Source: Microbacterium hydrocarbonoxydans (GTDB taxonomy: Bacteria > Actinomycetota > Actinomycetes > Actinomycetales > Microbacteriaceae). From it: 64,000 nt of DNA. Positions 1 through 8,137 of the stretch are shown piece by piece (positions within the stretch are counted from its first letter, which is position 1; every line of letters starts with the position of its first letter). The DNA lies in contig NZ_JAMBOY010000001.1 in NCBI RefSeq assembly GCF_023715885.1, forward strand, positions 843,987-907,986, given 5' to 3'. A model generated the notes under the pieces. It had not been told where the DNA came from. It was given only the letters and a program-made list of their open reading frames with translations, and searched no databases. The position numbers and the translations under genes were made by a program.

Positions 1-30
1 GCTCTCGCGCACGACCCCCGCTCCCAGGCC

Positions 31-112
31 GAGCCACCCCTTTCGCGTCGAGCCACCCCTTTGCGCACCGTCCCGAAGGGGGTGGGTCAGCGAAAAGGGG
101 GTGGCTCGGCGA
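31..112. repeat. Cluster of CCACCCC-type intergenic repeats
   Basis: Two direct copies of GAGCCACCCCTTT (near 31-43 and 50-62) are followed by two inverted copies ending GGGTGGGTC and GGGTGGCTC (near 79-89 and 97-107), each next to a short GCG or CGGCG block. The same kind of sequence recurs in the gap at 45629-45796. No gene fits here. It is a dispersed intergenic element of unknown role and could fold into hairpins. Confidence 0.6.
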
Positions 113-128
113 ATCAGGCGAGGGGGGC

Positions 129-443
129 TCAGTCGTGGGGTCGGGGTTCGACGCCCAGCTTCTCGCAGGCGAGGTCGTAGATCGCGACGACCTCGCGGCG
201 CACGGCCGGACGTTCGGTGATGGGGCCGCCGGGCCACGGCACGCGCAGCTCGGAGGCCGTGCCGCCGCGGGTCACGCTCCAGGTGCCGCCGTCGCCGTCG
301 AAGCCGGTCATGGTCGATCCCGTGACCTCGCCCTCGTCATCGGCGGCGAACGCCCGGGCGATCAGCATGTTGTCGTCGGTGTGGTCGCCGTTCATGTGGC
401 GGAGGACGGCGGCGATGATGTCGGAATCGAAGGTGTGGGGCAT
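129..443 (-). CDS. DUF2470 domain protein
   Basis: A 104-residue protein that starts MPHTFDSD and carries the HMNGDH motif near residue 17, the signature of the DUF2470 module. This module is also found at the C-terminus of haem-utilisation and pyridoxamine-oxidase-fold proteins. Here it stands alone, with no catalytic FMN- or haem-binding domain attached. An ATG two codons upstream (449) is an equally possible start; a GTAGGG stretch lies just before it. A longer reading to 509 would add a basic stretch with no family match. Its job is unknown; flavin- or haem-related redox is a family-level guess only. Confidence 0.8.
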   Translation of the reverse strand: MPHTFDSDIIAAVLRHMNGDHTDDNMLIARAFAADDEGEVTGSTMTGFDGDGGTWSVTRGGTASELRVPWPGGPITERPAVRREVVAIYDLACEKLGVEPRPHD

Positions 444-529
444 GATCATCACCCTACGGGCACGCCCGATGCGTACTTTCAGCATCCGCGTTCTAGACTC
501 GGGAGACACGTCTTCCGGGGGTCCCCTTC

Positions 530-1813
530 ATGCAGCTTCTCTCGTCGCGCAGGTTCCGCGCAGCAGCGGCCGGCGTCGCCATGCTCGGGATCTTCCTCAC
601 CGGGTGCACGTCCGAGCCCTCCTTCAGCTACGAGCCACCGGCTCAGGTCGACGGCGCTCTGCCCGACGACACGGTCGCGGCGATGCAGGATGCCGTGAAC
701 AACGCCCTCACGGCCTCCGGTGCGAGCGGCGCCGTCGTCGGCGTCTGGGTGCCGTGGAGCGGCCGATGGGTCACCGGCGTGGGCACGCAGGATCCGGGCG
801 CGGGTGACGAGATCAGCACCGACATGGCGTTCCGCATCGGCGATGTGACCCGTCTGATGACCTGCGACGTCCTGTACGCGCTCGCCGACGAGGGGACCGT
901 CGAGCTCGACGATCCCGTTCCCGACTACGTCTCGGGCGTGCCGGACATGACGGACATCACCCTGGTCGACCTGTGCAACGGCACGAGCGGTATCGGCTCG
1001 TCCGAGGCCGTCGCGAAGTCCGCGTGGCTGAACACCCCTGAGCGCGTCTGGGCTCCGCTCGAGCTCGCCTCCTACGGTCTGGGTGCTGGCCGCATCGCGC
1101 CGCACACCGCCTACCGCGAGTCCGACTCCGGGTATCTGATCCTCGGCCTCGCACTGGAGCGCGCCTCCGGCATGACCGCCGCCGAGCTGATCTCCGAGTA
1201 CGTCACCGAGCCCCTCGGGCTCGCGAACACGTCGCTGCCTCGGGCGACTGCGGCACCGCCGTCGACGGGCCCCGTCATGAACGGCCACTACCTGTCGCCC
1301 GTCGAGGGCGGGTACAACTGCGCCGCTCCCGTGGACATCACGACCCTGTCATCGAGCACCGGGTTCACAGACTCGGGCGTCGTGTCGACCATCGAGGACC
1401 TCGGTCGGTACGCACAGGCCGAGGCCGCCCAGGTGCTGCGCACCGAAGAGGAGCCGAACCGCTTCGGAGCCCCGCTGCCGGCCTACGACGGCGCGCCGTC
1501 CTGGCAGCAGTCGACCGGCGGTGCGAGCCTCGTCGGCTCGATGATCGGGCAGTACGGCTGGACTCCGGGGTATGCCACCGCCGCGTACTCCGACCCGACC
1601 ACCGGGTTCACGGTCGCGGTGTCGCTCAACGACTCGACTCAGGGCGGCACGATCGCCGCGTACCTCGCGTGGGAGCTCGCCGCCATCGCGTCGAAGGCCC
1701 CCGCGGCGTCCGGACAGACGGCCCCCGAGTTCGGCCTGCCCTTCACGGCGGAGCAGTACCACCAGGCGATCGCCGACACGGCCGTCGCCTGCGTCGCGCC
1801 CGCCGAGGGCTGA
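530..1813 (+). CDS. Lipoprotein with degenerate serine beta-lactamase/DD-peptidase fold
   Basis: A 427-residue protein with a lipoprotein signal peptide (LTGC, lipidated Cys26), so it should be anchored to the outer face of the membrane. The rest follows the class C beta-lactamase / penicillin-binding-protein fold: FRIG at 101-104, a TSGI turn near 152, SGYLILG near 200-206 and TPGY late in the chain. Each catalytic motif is altered. The usual S-x-x-K reads DVTR (Asp105, Arg108), the usual Y-x-N reads ESD (197-199), and the H-x-G region reads YGWTPGY. It is probably not a hydrolase and may bind peptidoglycan or a protein. It lies 34 bases upstream of corA and may be cotranscribed with it. Confidence 0.8.
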   Translation: MQLLSSRRFRAAAAGVAMLGIFLTGCTSEPSFSYEPPAQVDGALPDDTVAAMQDAVNNALTASGASGAVVGVWVPWSGRWVTGVGTQDPGAGDEISTDMAFRIGDVTRLMTCDVLYALADEGTVELDDPVPDYVSGVPDMTDITLVDLCNGTSGIGSSEAVAKSAWLNTPERVWAPLELASYGLGAGRIAPHTAYRESDSGYLILGLALERASGMTAAELISEYVTEPLGLANTSLPRATAAPPSTGPVMNGHYLSPVEGGYNCAAPVDITTLSSSTGFTDSGVVSTIEDLGRYAQAEAAQVLRTEEEPNRFGAPLPAYDGAPSWQQSTGGASLVGSMIGQYGWTPGYATAAYSDPTTGFTVAVSLNDSTQGGTIAAYLAWELAAIASKAPAASGQTAPEFGLPFTAEQYHQAIADTAVACVAPAEG

Positions 1814-1847
1814 GCCCGCTCGGCGCAGCCGGAGCGGGAGGAGCGCC

Positions 1848-2864
1848 ATGCCGATCATCGACAACGCCATCTACGTCGACGGTGTCCGCACCGAGAATCC
1901 CGCGAGCCTCAGCGAGACCTTCGAGCTCATGCACGCGCGGGGCGGCATGAGCTGGATCGGGCTGTACCGCCCCAATGAGGACGAGATCCGCGAGGTCGCC
2001 GACGAGTTCGGCATCCATCAGCTCGTGGTGGAAGACGCACTCGCCGGCCACCAGCGCTCGAAGCTGGAGCGCTACGGCGACGTGCTGTTCATGGTGCTGC
2101 GCTCCGCCCGCTACCTCGACGCCACCGAGGAGGTCGAGTTCGGCGAGATCCACGTGCTCGTCGGACCCGAGTTCGTCGTGACGATCCGCCACGCCGAGTC
2201 TCCCGACCTGGGCAGGGTGCGCCGTCGCCTCGAGGGCGATCCCGCTCTGCTCTCGCAGGGACCGGAAGCGGTGCTGTACGCGATCCTCGACGAGGTCGTC
2301 GACGAGTACGCCCCGGTGCTCGCCGGTCTCGAGAACGACATCGACGAGATCGAGAGCCAGTTGTTCGAGGAGGGTGTCGACGCGACGCAGCGCATCTACG
2401 AACTCGGTCGCGAGGTCATCGACTTCCAGCGGGCCACGCAGCCGCTGTCGGGGATGCTGGACGCTCTGCTGCGCGGTTCGGAGAAGTACCACGTCGACGA
2501 GGAGCTGCAGCGGTATCTGCGAGACGTGCTCGACCACACGCTGCGGATCGCCGACCGGGTCACGACGTTCCGCACGGTGCTCGACAACGCGCTCACGGTG
2601 GAATCGACGATCGTCGCCCGCCGTCAGAACGAGGAGATGCGACGCATGACCGAGCTGAGCATCCGCCAGAACGACGAGGTCAAGCGCATCTCGGGGTGGG
2701 CAGCGATCCTCTTCGCGCCGACGCTCGTCGGCACCGTCTACGGCATGAATTTCGACAACATGCCCGAGCTGCACTGGGCGTTCGGCTATCCGATGGCGAT
2801 CGGGCTCATGCTCGCGATGGGCGTCGGCCTCTACGTCGCGTTCAAGCGCAAGGGCTGGCTCTAG
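1848..2864 (+). CDS. corA: CorA-family Mg2+/Co2+ transport protein
   Basis: A 338-residue member of the CorA channel family. It has a long acidic, alpha-helical cytoplasmic domain (about 1-280) followed by two C-terminal membrane helices. The family signature YGMN stands at the end of the first helix, followed by FDNMPEL in the periplasmic loop, and the chain ends with the usual basic tail (FKRKGWL). CorA forms a pentameric Mg2+ channel in the plasma membrane. The ATG at 1848 is preceded by GGGAGGAG, which decides the start. The stop codon overlaps the stop of the convergent gene by a CTAG tetranucleotide. Confidence 0.93.
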   Translation: MPIIDNAIYVDGVRTENPASLSETFELMHARGGMSWIGLYRPNEDEIREVADEFGIHQLVVEDALAGHQRSKLERYGDVLFMVLRSARYLDATEEVEFGEIHVLVGPEFVVTIRHAESPDLGRVRRRLEGDPALLSQGPEAVLYAILDEVVDEYAPVLAGLENDIDEIESQLFEEGVDATQRIYELGREVIDFQRATQPLSGMLDALLRGSEKYHVDEELQRYLRDVLDHTLRIADRVTTFRTVLDNALTVESTIVARRQNEEMRRMTELSIRQNDEVKRISGWAAILFAPTLVGTVYGMNFDNMPELHWAFGYPMAIGLMLAMGVGLYVAFKRKGWL

Positions 2865-3106
2865 CGGCCCTCGGGCTCGCGGTCCACCGGTCGGCCCTGG
2901 TCGTCGACCTCGACGCCCGGTCCTGGGCCCGGGCGCACCGCGGCGTCCGGAGCGATGTCGATGCGCCTGACGCCGTCGTGCTCGGTGACCTCGATGCGCG
3001 GCGCAGCGTCCTCCTCCGTCGCGTTCGGGGCGGCGGTCAACTGGTCGTGACGCTTCTCGTCGAAGGTCATGTCGTCGACGCTGCTCGTGTCGTCAGGCGT
3101 TGCCAT
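2861..3106 (-). CDS. Small acidic hypothetical protein
   Basis: An 81-residue hydrophilic protein with no signal peptide or membrane segment. It has an acidic N-terminal half (MATPDDTSSVDDMTFDEKRH) and a proline/glycine-rich C-terminus. The ATG has a strong AGGAGG six bases upstream. Its first 14 bases overlap the 3' end of the amino-acid permease gene in another frame, so the two are probably translationally coupled. I do not recognise the family; linkage to the permease suggests an accessory role but nothing shows it. Confidence 0.7.
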   Translation of the reverse strand: MATPDDTSSVDDMTFDEKRHDQLTAAPNATEEDAAPRIEVTEHDGVRRIDIAPDAAVRPGPGPGVEVDDQGRPVDREPEGR

Positions 3107-4496
3107 GGGTGTCCTCCTGGGTGTGGGCGGTGGTCGTGGGGGAGTCGGAAGCGGTGGTCGCGGCGCGGTCGGAGCGGCGGCGCCCCCAGCGGGCGAGTGC
3201 GAACAGCACCACGCCGACGGCGAGCAGGATGGCGCCGAAGAGCCACACCACCGGTCGCTGCTGCGTGAGCAACAGGATGCAGGACGCGACGCCGAGCACC
3301 GGCACGAACGTCCAGACACGGAAGTGGTCGTGCTCGACCCGGTCGCGACGCAGCACCAGCACCGAGACGTTGACGCTGAGGAACACGAACAGCAGGAGCA
3401 GCACCACGGTCTCGGCGAGCGTCGCGAGGTCGCCGACGAGGGTGAGCCCCATCGCGACGAGCGTCGTGGTGAGGATCGCCACCCACGGAGTCTTCCGGTT
3501 CGGGAGCACCCGCCCGAGCACGCCGGGGAGGAGGCGCTGCTCGGCCATGCCGTAAGTGAGGCGGCTCACCATGATCATGGTCAGGAGCGCGCCGTTGGCG
3601 ACGGCGATGAGCGCGATGAGGCTGAACAGCCAGGAGGGGATGCTGACGCCGGTGGCCTCGACCACCGCGAGCAACGGGCCGCTGGACTCCTGCAGCTCGG
3701 ACGCGGGGAGGGTGATGGAGCTCGCGACGCCGACGAGCATGTAGACGGCGCCGGCGGTGAACAGCGCGCCGAACAGGGCCCGCGGGTAGGTGCGGCGGGG
3801 ATTCTTGACCTCTTCGATCATGTTCGCCGAGGTCTCGAAGCCGACGAAGGAGTAGTACGCGATCACCGCGCCGCCCAGCACCGCGAGGGCGACCGGGGTG
3901 CCTTCGGGCGTAGCGGTCAGGCGCGATGCGTCGCCGCCTCCGCCCGCGACGAAGATGCCGACCACGGCGATCACGATCACGAGGCCGCTGAGCTCGATCG
4001 CGGTCATGACGAGGTTCGCGCCCATCGACTCCCGGATGCCGCGGGCGTTGAGCGCGGCCACGATGGCGAGGAACACGATGGCGACGGGTGTCGCGGGCAG
4101 GTCGAAGAAGGTGCCGAAGTAGTCGCCGGCGAAGGCGATCGCCAGGCCTGCGGCGCTCGTGACGCCGGCAGCGAGCATGCTGAAGCCGACGAGGAACGAC
4201 ACGATCGGACTGCGGAAGGCGCGTTCGGCGAAGACGGAGGCGCCGCCCGCGCGCGGGTACTTCGTGACGAGTTCCGCGTAGGATCCGGCGGTCAGCAGGG
4301 CGAGAAGGAGGGCCAGCAGCAGCGGGGCCCACAGCATGCCGCCGACCTCCTCGGAGAGCACCCCCATCAGCGCGTAGATCCCGGCGCCGAGCACGTCGCC
4401 GAGGATGAAGGCGAACAGCAGGGGGCCGGTGATCGCACGCCGCAGCTTCGTGGGCGTTTCCGCGCCGGTGGGCGCGTCTGTCGTGTCGGATGCCAT
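3093..4496 (-). CDS. APC-superfamily amino-acid permease
   Basis: A 467-residue polytopic protein with about twelve predicted membrane helices. It opens with a short cytoplasmic tail and GPLLFAFILGDVLGAGIY, the glycine-rich unwound helix 1 of APC transporters. It keeps AGGASVFAERAF after helix 2 and GFETSANMIEEVKNPRR in the helix 6-7 region, features of the cationic/APA-type amino-acid porters. It should import or exchange an amino acid across the plasma membrane; the substrate cannot be read. It is followed by, and overlaps, a small acidic gene. Confidence 0.9.
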   Translation of the reverse strand: MASDTTDAPTGAETPTKLRRAITGPLLFAFILGDVLGAGIYALMGVLSEEVGGMLWAPLLLALLLALLTAGSYAELVTKYPRAGGASVFAERAFRSPIVSFLVGFSMLAAGVTSAAGLAIAFAGDYFGTFFDLPATPVAIVFLAIVAALNARGIRESMGANLVMTAIELSGLVIVIAVVGIFVAGGGGDASRLTATPEGTPVALAVLGGAVIAYYSFVGFETSANMIEEVKNPRRTYPRALFGALFTAGAVYMLVGVASSITLPASELQESSGPLLAVVEATGVSIPSWLFSLIALIAVANGALLTMIMVSRLTYGMAEQRLLPGVLGRVLPNRKTPWVAILTTTLVAMGLTLVGDLATLAETVVLLLLFVFLSVNVSVLVLRRDRVEHDHFRVWTFVPVLGVASCILLLTQQRPVVWLFGAILLAVGVVLFALARWGRRRSDRAATTASDSPTTTAHTQEDTHGNA

Positions 4497-4659
4497 GGCT
4501 GAACCCTAGGAACGTCTTCGTCGCCGGGCGACGGGGTTGACACGGCGAGGTCCGGGCGGCCAGGTGCGGTCGGCCAGGCGCGTTCGGGCAGGTGCCGGAC
4601 GCTCGGAATCATTCCTGCGGCGGATGCCGGACGTCGGCGCTCGTGCATACCGTGGAGTC

Positions 4660-5349
4660 ATGCTGATCGTCGAAGAGCTCCACATGCTCCTCCTCCGTCC
4701 TGACGGCCGGGTCGACTCCTCGGTGAGCGTCAATCGCCTGTACGGCGAGATCGCCGCCGTGCTCACCGACCTCGCGCTGCGCGGCCGCATCTCCCTCACC
4801 GACGAGCGTCACCCCGTCGTCGAGATCGTGTCGACCGAGCCGACCGGGCATCCCGTGCTCGACACGACGCTCGAGCGGCTGATCCCGCTGCGCGGCAAGC
4901 GTCTGCAGTCGCTCATCGCACGTCCCAAGCTCGACCCGCTCGAGGTGGTCGTCGAGTCGCTCGTGGTTCAGGGCGTGCTGATTCGCGGCGAGCGCGGATT
5001 CTTCGGCTGGGGATCGGTGCGCACGCCCGAGTCCGATCCGGCGCCCGAGCGCGTGCTGCGCGTCCGGCTCGCCGACGTGATCGCGGGCAACCGTCCAGCT
5101 GCCAGGGCCGACCTCTCGCTGCTGTCGATCCTGCAGAACCTGAACGCGGCGCATGCGATCCTCCGCGAGGAGTGCGCGGGTGCCTCGGCTCGCGACCTGA
5201 AGAAGCGGATCGAGCAGCTGACGGCGGAGTCACCGCAGGCCGACGGCACAGCGGTGGGCGACGCGGTGGCGAACGCGCTCAACGCCGCGATGGCGGCGGC
5301 GATGATGGCGGCCATGACTCCGGCGATCGTCGCGGCCACGGTCAGCTGA
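4660..5349 (+). CDS. GPP34 (Golgi phosphoprotein 3-like) family protein
   Basis: A 229-residue cytosolic protein of the GPP34/GOLPH3 family. It starts MLIVEELHMLLLRPDGRVD, matching the family N-terminus, and continues with the helical core (LTDLALRGRISL and later LVVQGVLIRGERGFFGW). The eukaryotic founder binds phosphatidylinositol-4-phosphate. Bacterial members are common in actinobacteria and have no settled role, although membrane lipid or envelope binding is plausible. The last ~30 residues are an Ala/Met-rich hydrophobic run (AAMAAAMMAAMTPAIVAA) that could insert into or lie on a membrane. ATG 4660 has GTGGAG just upstream. Confidence 0.85.
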   Translation: MLIVEELHMLLLRPDGRVDSSVSVNRLYGEIAAVLTDLALRGRISLTDERHPVVEIVSTEPTGHPVLDTTLERLIPLRGKRLQSLIARPKLDPLEVVVESLVVQGVLIRGERGFFGWGSVRTPESDPAPERVLRVRLADVIAGNRPAARADLSLLSILQNLNAAHAILREECAGASARDLKKRIEQLTAESPQADGTAVGDAVANALNAAMAAAMMAAMTPAIVAATVS

Positions 5350-5362
5350 GCGCGCGCTCCCG

Positions 5363-6097
5363 TCACACCGTCGGGAGCCGCCCGATGAGCGGATTGGTGT
5401 CGACCGGGTCGACGACGATCCCGGTCACGGCCTCGAGCTCCAACACGGGGTAGTGCGAGGTGGCTCCGATCTTCTCCTCGCTGCCCAGCACGTACGTGCG
5501 TCGGCTGCGGGCGGCCACGGCGCGCTTCGTCGCGGCATCGTCGAGGCGGCCGGTGGTGAGGCCGTTCTCGGGGTCGATGCCCGTGACGCCGAGGAAGAAC
5601 GCGTCGGCGGCGAGGTGCTGCAGGGCCTCGATCGCCAGCGGGCCGCTCGCGACGAGCGAGTGCCGCGACAGCTCGCCGCCGATCAGGACGACCCGCGCAT
5701 CGGAGTGCTCGGCGACCGCGAGTGCGACGGCCGGACTCGGAGTGATCACGGTCAGATCGGCGCCGGCGGGCATCATCCTGGCCATCGCGAGCGTGGTGGT
5801 GCCCGCGTCGAGGACGACGGTGGATGCCGGGGTGATCAGCTGCACCGCCCGTCGCGCGACCCGCTCCTTGCTCGCCGAGGCGAGCCTGAGGCGTTCCTCG
5901 ACGGGGCGATCGGCCGCGGGGACGGGCAGTGCGCCGCCGTAGACGCGGACGAGCTCGCCGGCCTCGGCCATCTCGCGGAGATCGCGGCGGATCGAGTCCT
6001 CCGACAGAGACAAGTCGCGGGCGACATCCTTGGCGACGATCTTTCCGTCACGCCTGAGAATCTCGCGCAGGTGCGACTTCCGCTGGGCGCTCAGCAT
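5363..6097 (-). CDS. DeoR-family transcriptional regulator
   Basis: A 244-residue DeoR/GlpR-type repressor. Residues 1-60 form the winged helix (LREILRRDGKIVAKDVARDL, then SEDSIRRDLREM with the family R-R-D-L recognition helix) followed by VYGGALP. The C-terminal part is the sugar-phosphate-sensing DeoRC domain (VVLDAGTTTLAMA, VVLIGGELSR, FFLGVTGID). Such proteins respond to a phosphorylated sugar or nucleoside. It is divergent from the DUF4406 gene at 6164, and a perfect palindrome lies between them. The ATG at 6097 has AGAGGA upstream; longer readings add unrelated sequence. Confidence 0.9.
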   Translation of the reverse strand: MLSAQRKSHLREILRRDGKIVAKDVARDLSLSEDSIRRDLREMAEAGELVRVYGGALPVPAADRPVEERLRLASASKERVARRAVQLITPASTVVLDAGTTTLAMARMMPAGADLTVITPSPAVALAVAEHSDARVVLIGGELSRHSLVASGPLAIEALQHLAADAFFLGVTGIDPENGLTTGRLDDAATKRAVAARSRRTYVLGSEEKIGATSHYPVLELEAVTGIVVDPVDTNPLIGRLPTV

Positions 6098-6126
6098 TCC
6101 TCTGCCTTTCGAGAGTTTCACAGAGT

Positions 6127-6140
6127 TGCACGTTTGTGCA
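6127..6140. promoter_or_regulatory. Palindrome in DeoR/DUF4406 divergent promoter
   Basis: TGCAC-GTTT-GTGCA is a perfect 5-bp inverted repeat with a 4-base centre, placed between the divergent deoR-type gene and the DUF4406 gene. The TTGCAC at 6126-6131 could serve as a -35 for the rightward gene, with an AT-richer ATACAG stretch about 18 bases on. A DeoR operator is the natural reading, inferred from position and symmetry. Confidence 0.5.
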
Positions 6141-6163
6141 CGGTTAACGATACAGTCCTCGAC

Positions 6164-6520
6164 ATGAACACACCACTCCTGATCCTCATCGCCGGCCCGT
6201 ACCGTTCCGGGACCGGCGGAGACCCTGAACTCATCGCTCGCAACCTCGCACGCCTGGAAGAGGCGGCGGCACCCATTCACCGCCTCGGGCACGTCCCGAT
6301 GATCGGGGAATGGGTGGCGCTGCCGATCCTGCGGGGGCTCGACGAGCGCGAAGCCGGGGAGGGCGACGTCATGTACGAGACGGCACGGCGTCTGCTGCAG
6401 CATTGCGACGCCGTGCTGCGCCTGCCCGGTGCCTCAGCCGGTGCGGACAAGGACGTCGAGATCGCGCACGAGCGGGGGCTGCCGGTCTACCGCTCGATCG
6501 ACGAGGTCCCCGCCGCCTAG
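6164..6520 (+). CDS. DUF4406 / nucleoside 2-deoxyribosyltransferase-like protein
   Basis: A 118-residue protein with the Rossmann-like N-terminus LLILIAGPYRSGTGGDP, then NLARLEEAAAPIHRLGHVPMIGEW and a late strand-turn GADKDVEIAHERGLPVY. This pattern is shared by DUF4406 proteins and N-deoxyribosyltransferases, which hold a sugar phosphate or deoxyribonucleoside. Enzymatic activity is not shown. The divergent DeoR regulator is consistent with a nucleoside or sugar role. Its TAG stop overlaps the stop of the convergent SDR gene (CTAG). Confidence 0.75.
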   Translation: MNTPLLILIAGPYRSGTGGDPELIARNLARLEEAAAPIHRLGHVPMIGEWVALPILRGLDEREAGEGDVMYETARRLLQHCDAVLRLPGASAGADKDVEIAHERGLPVYRSIDEVPAA

Positions 6521-7419
6521 ACGGCGAATCGCACTCCGGCGAGCCGCTCGGCCGCCGCCCAGAGGGCGGCTCCCGTCGACCGCGACCGCACCTCGTCAGA
6601 AGCGCGAACCCGCCGGGGCGCGCCGCGGAACTCGAGCGGGCCGCCCGGCCCCCAGTAGTCGCCGCCGGTGGCATCGGGCGACGTCGACGCGTGCACGATC
6701 GGCGCCGCGCCGGCATCCTTCCCCTGCACCATCACGCGGGTCGGCGCGGCGAGCAGACGGGTGAGCGGCCGAACCGGAGCGAGGCTGTCGCGGGCCGGGG
6801 TGAGCGGGTCGACCGCGTAGCCCGGGTGCGCGCAGAGGGCCGAGCGTGCGGTGCCGCGCCAGCGTCGATCGAGTTCGAAGGTGAGGGCCATGAGCGCCGC
6901 CTTCGAGCGTCCGTACTGACGAAGCGAGGCGCCGGTCCACGGGTCGTCGAGCGTCTCAGGGGCGATGCGCGCGAAGCGGTGCGCGATCGATCCGACCGCG
7001 ACGACGCGGGCGTCCGGCGTCAGCGAGGGGAGAAGCTGCGCCAGGAGGGCGAAGTGGCCGAGGGCGTTGGTGCCGATCATGAGGTCGTGTCCGTCGGCGG
7101 TGCGCTCGCCGCGGTCGGCCGCTTTCACTCCGGCGTTGCAGATCACGCCATGCAGCGGCTCGTCGACGCGCGCCGCCGCCGCGGCGGTGCTTGCGAGGGA
7201 TCCGAGATCGAGCGAGAGGATGCCGACGTCGGCGCCCTCGACCTGCTCGCGGATCGACCGCTCGGCCCTCGCCGCGCGCTCGGCCGAGCGGCATCCGAGG
7301 ATCACGCGCGCGCCGCGGGCGGCGAGCAGCTCGGCGCACCAGTATCCGATGCCGGCGTTCGCACCGGTGACGAGGACGGTGCGGTCGACGAGGTCGCGTG
7401 CGTGCGGGGTCGGGGTCAT
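6517..7419 (-). CDS. Short-chain dehydrogenase/reductase (retinol-dehydrogenase-like)
   Basis: A 300-residue SDR with the cofactor motif TGANAGIG near residues 18-25, CNAG (normally NNAG), the catalytic serine in VGSIAH and the catalytic Y-x-x-x-K as YGRSK. After the active site it has an extended C-terminal substrate region, as in the WWOX/retinol-dehydrogenase branch of the family. It reduces or oxidises an unknown carbonyl/alcohol with NAD(P)(H). A GTG one codon upstream (7422) could also be used. The C-terminus overlaps the neighbouring convergent stop codon. Confidence 0.88.
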   Translation of the reverse strand: MTPTPHARDLVDRTVLVTGANAGIGYWCAELLAARGARVILGCRSAERAARAERSIREQVEGADVGILSLDLGSLASTAAAAARVDEPLHGVICNAGVKAADRGERTADGHDLMIGTNALGHFALLAQLLPSLTPDARVVAVGSIAHRFARIAPETLDDPWTGASLRQYGRSKAALMALTFELDRRWRGTARSALCAHPGYAVDPLTPARDSLAPVRPLTRLLAAPTRVMVQGKDAGAAPIVHASTSPDATGGDYWGPGGPLEFRGAPRRVRASDEVRSRSTGAALWAAAERLAGVRFAV

Positions 7420-7475
7420 CACTCCAACCTATGGTGCCCGGCCCCGGGGCTCGCCGCCTCCCGTAGCCTGGGCGC

Positions 7476-8108
7476 ATGACCACGCAGAGTGCACGAACGG
7501 CCCTCGAGGTCGCCGACTGGCGGCGGCGCGTCTTCGCCCTGTACGCCGCGATCCGCGAGGCCGACTCGCCCGAGGAGGCGCACGAGCTGTGGCGCATCGA
7601 GCGCGATGAGCTGCTGCTGCGGCACCCAGCCACTCCGCTCCTGCCCGATGACCGGGTGATCTTCGAGGGCGTGCCGATCGCCTCGTACGATCCGGAGTGG
7701 CGCTTGGAGCTGCCGATCCTCGACGCAGAGCCCGGCGGCTTCGAGTTCGCGACGGGCACCGATGGGGTGGTGCCGTTCGAGCGGATCGGGCTCGTCGAGA
7801 TCCCCGGCGTGGGCAGCCTCGACGTCTGGCGGCTGACGACCTATGGCGGCGGGCTGTTCGTGCCGGTTCGCGACGCACTCGCCGGCAGGCCCGACGGCAC
7901 GTACGGCGGCGGACGCTATCTGCTCGACACGATCAAGGGCGCGGACCTCGGATCGGATGCCGGGCGCGGCACCGTCGTGCTCGACTTCAACTTCGCCTAC
8001 AACCCGTCGTGCGCCTACGACCCGGCGTGGGCGTGTCCACTCGCGCAGCCGGGCAATGTGCTGCCGGTGGCGGTGCCGGTCGGCGAGCTGTACGTCGGGG
8101 GCGCCTGA
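7476..8108 (+). CDS. DUF1684 domain protein
   Basis: A 210-residue soluble protein. It carries the DUF1684 hallmarks: the N-terminal WRRRVFALYAAIR helix, LLRHPATPLLP, GGRYLLDTIKGADL and the C-terminal metal-site-like stretch FNFAYNPSCAYDPAWACPLA followed by PGNVLPVAVPVGE. The family is widespread and has no assigned function. The conserved C-x-Y-D-P and C-P-L cysteines are both present. It is divergent from the SDR and convergent with the FGGY kinase; nothing in its surroundings fixes a role. Confidence 0.82.
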   Translation: MTTQSARTALEVADWRRRVFALYAAIREADSPEEAHELWRIERDELLLRHPATPLLPDDRVIFEGVPIASYDPEWRLELPILDAEPGGFEFATGTDGVVPFERIGLVEIPGVGSLDVWRLTTYGGGLFVPVRDALAGRPDGTYGGGRYLLDTIKGADLGSDAGRGTVVLDFNFAYNPSCAYDPAWACPLAQPGNVLPVAVPVGELYVGGA

Positions 8109-8137
8109 CCGCGGCTGTTCGACCGTCCGCCGGTGGG

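Noticed and set aside
4497..4659. A regulatory RNA or riboswitch before the GPP34 gene
   Set aside because: The region shows only loose GGCCAGG-type repetition; no conserved riboswitch core or stable multi-stem fold can be made out.
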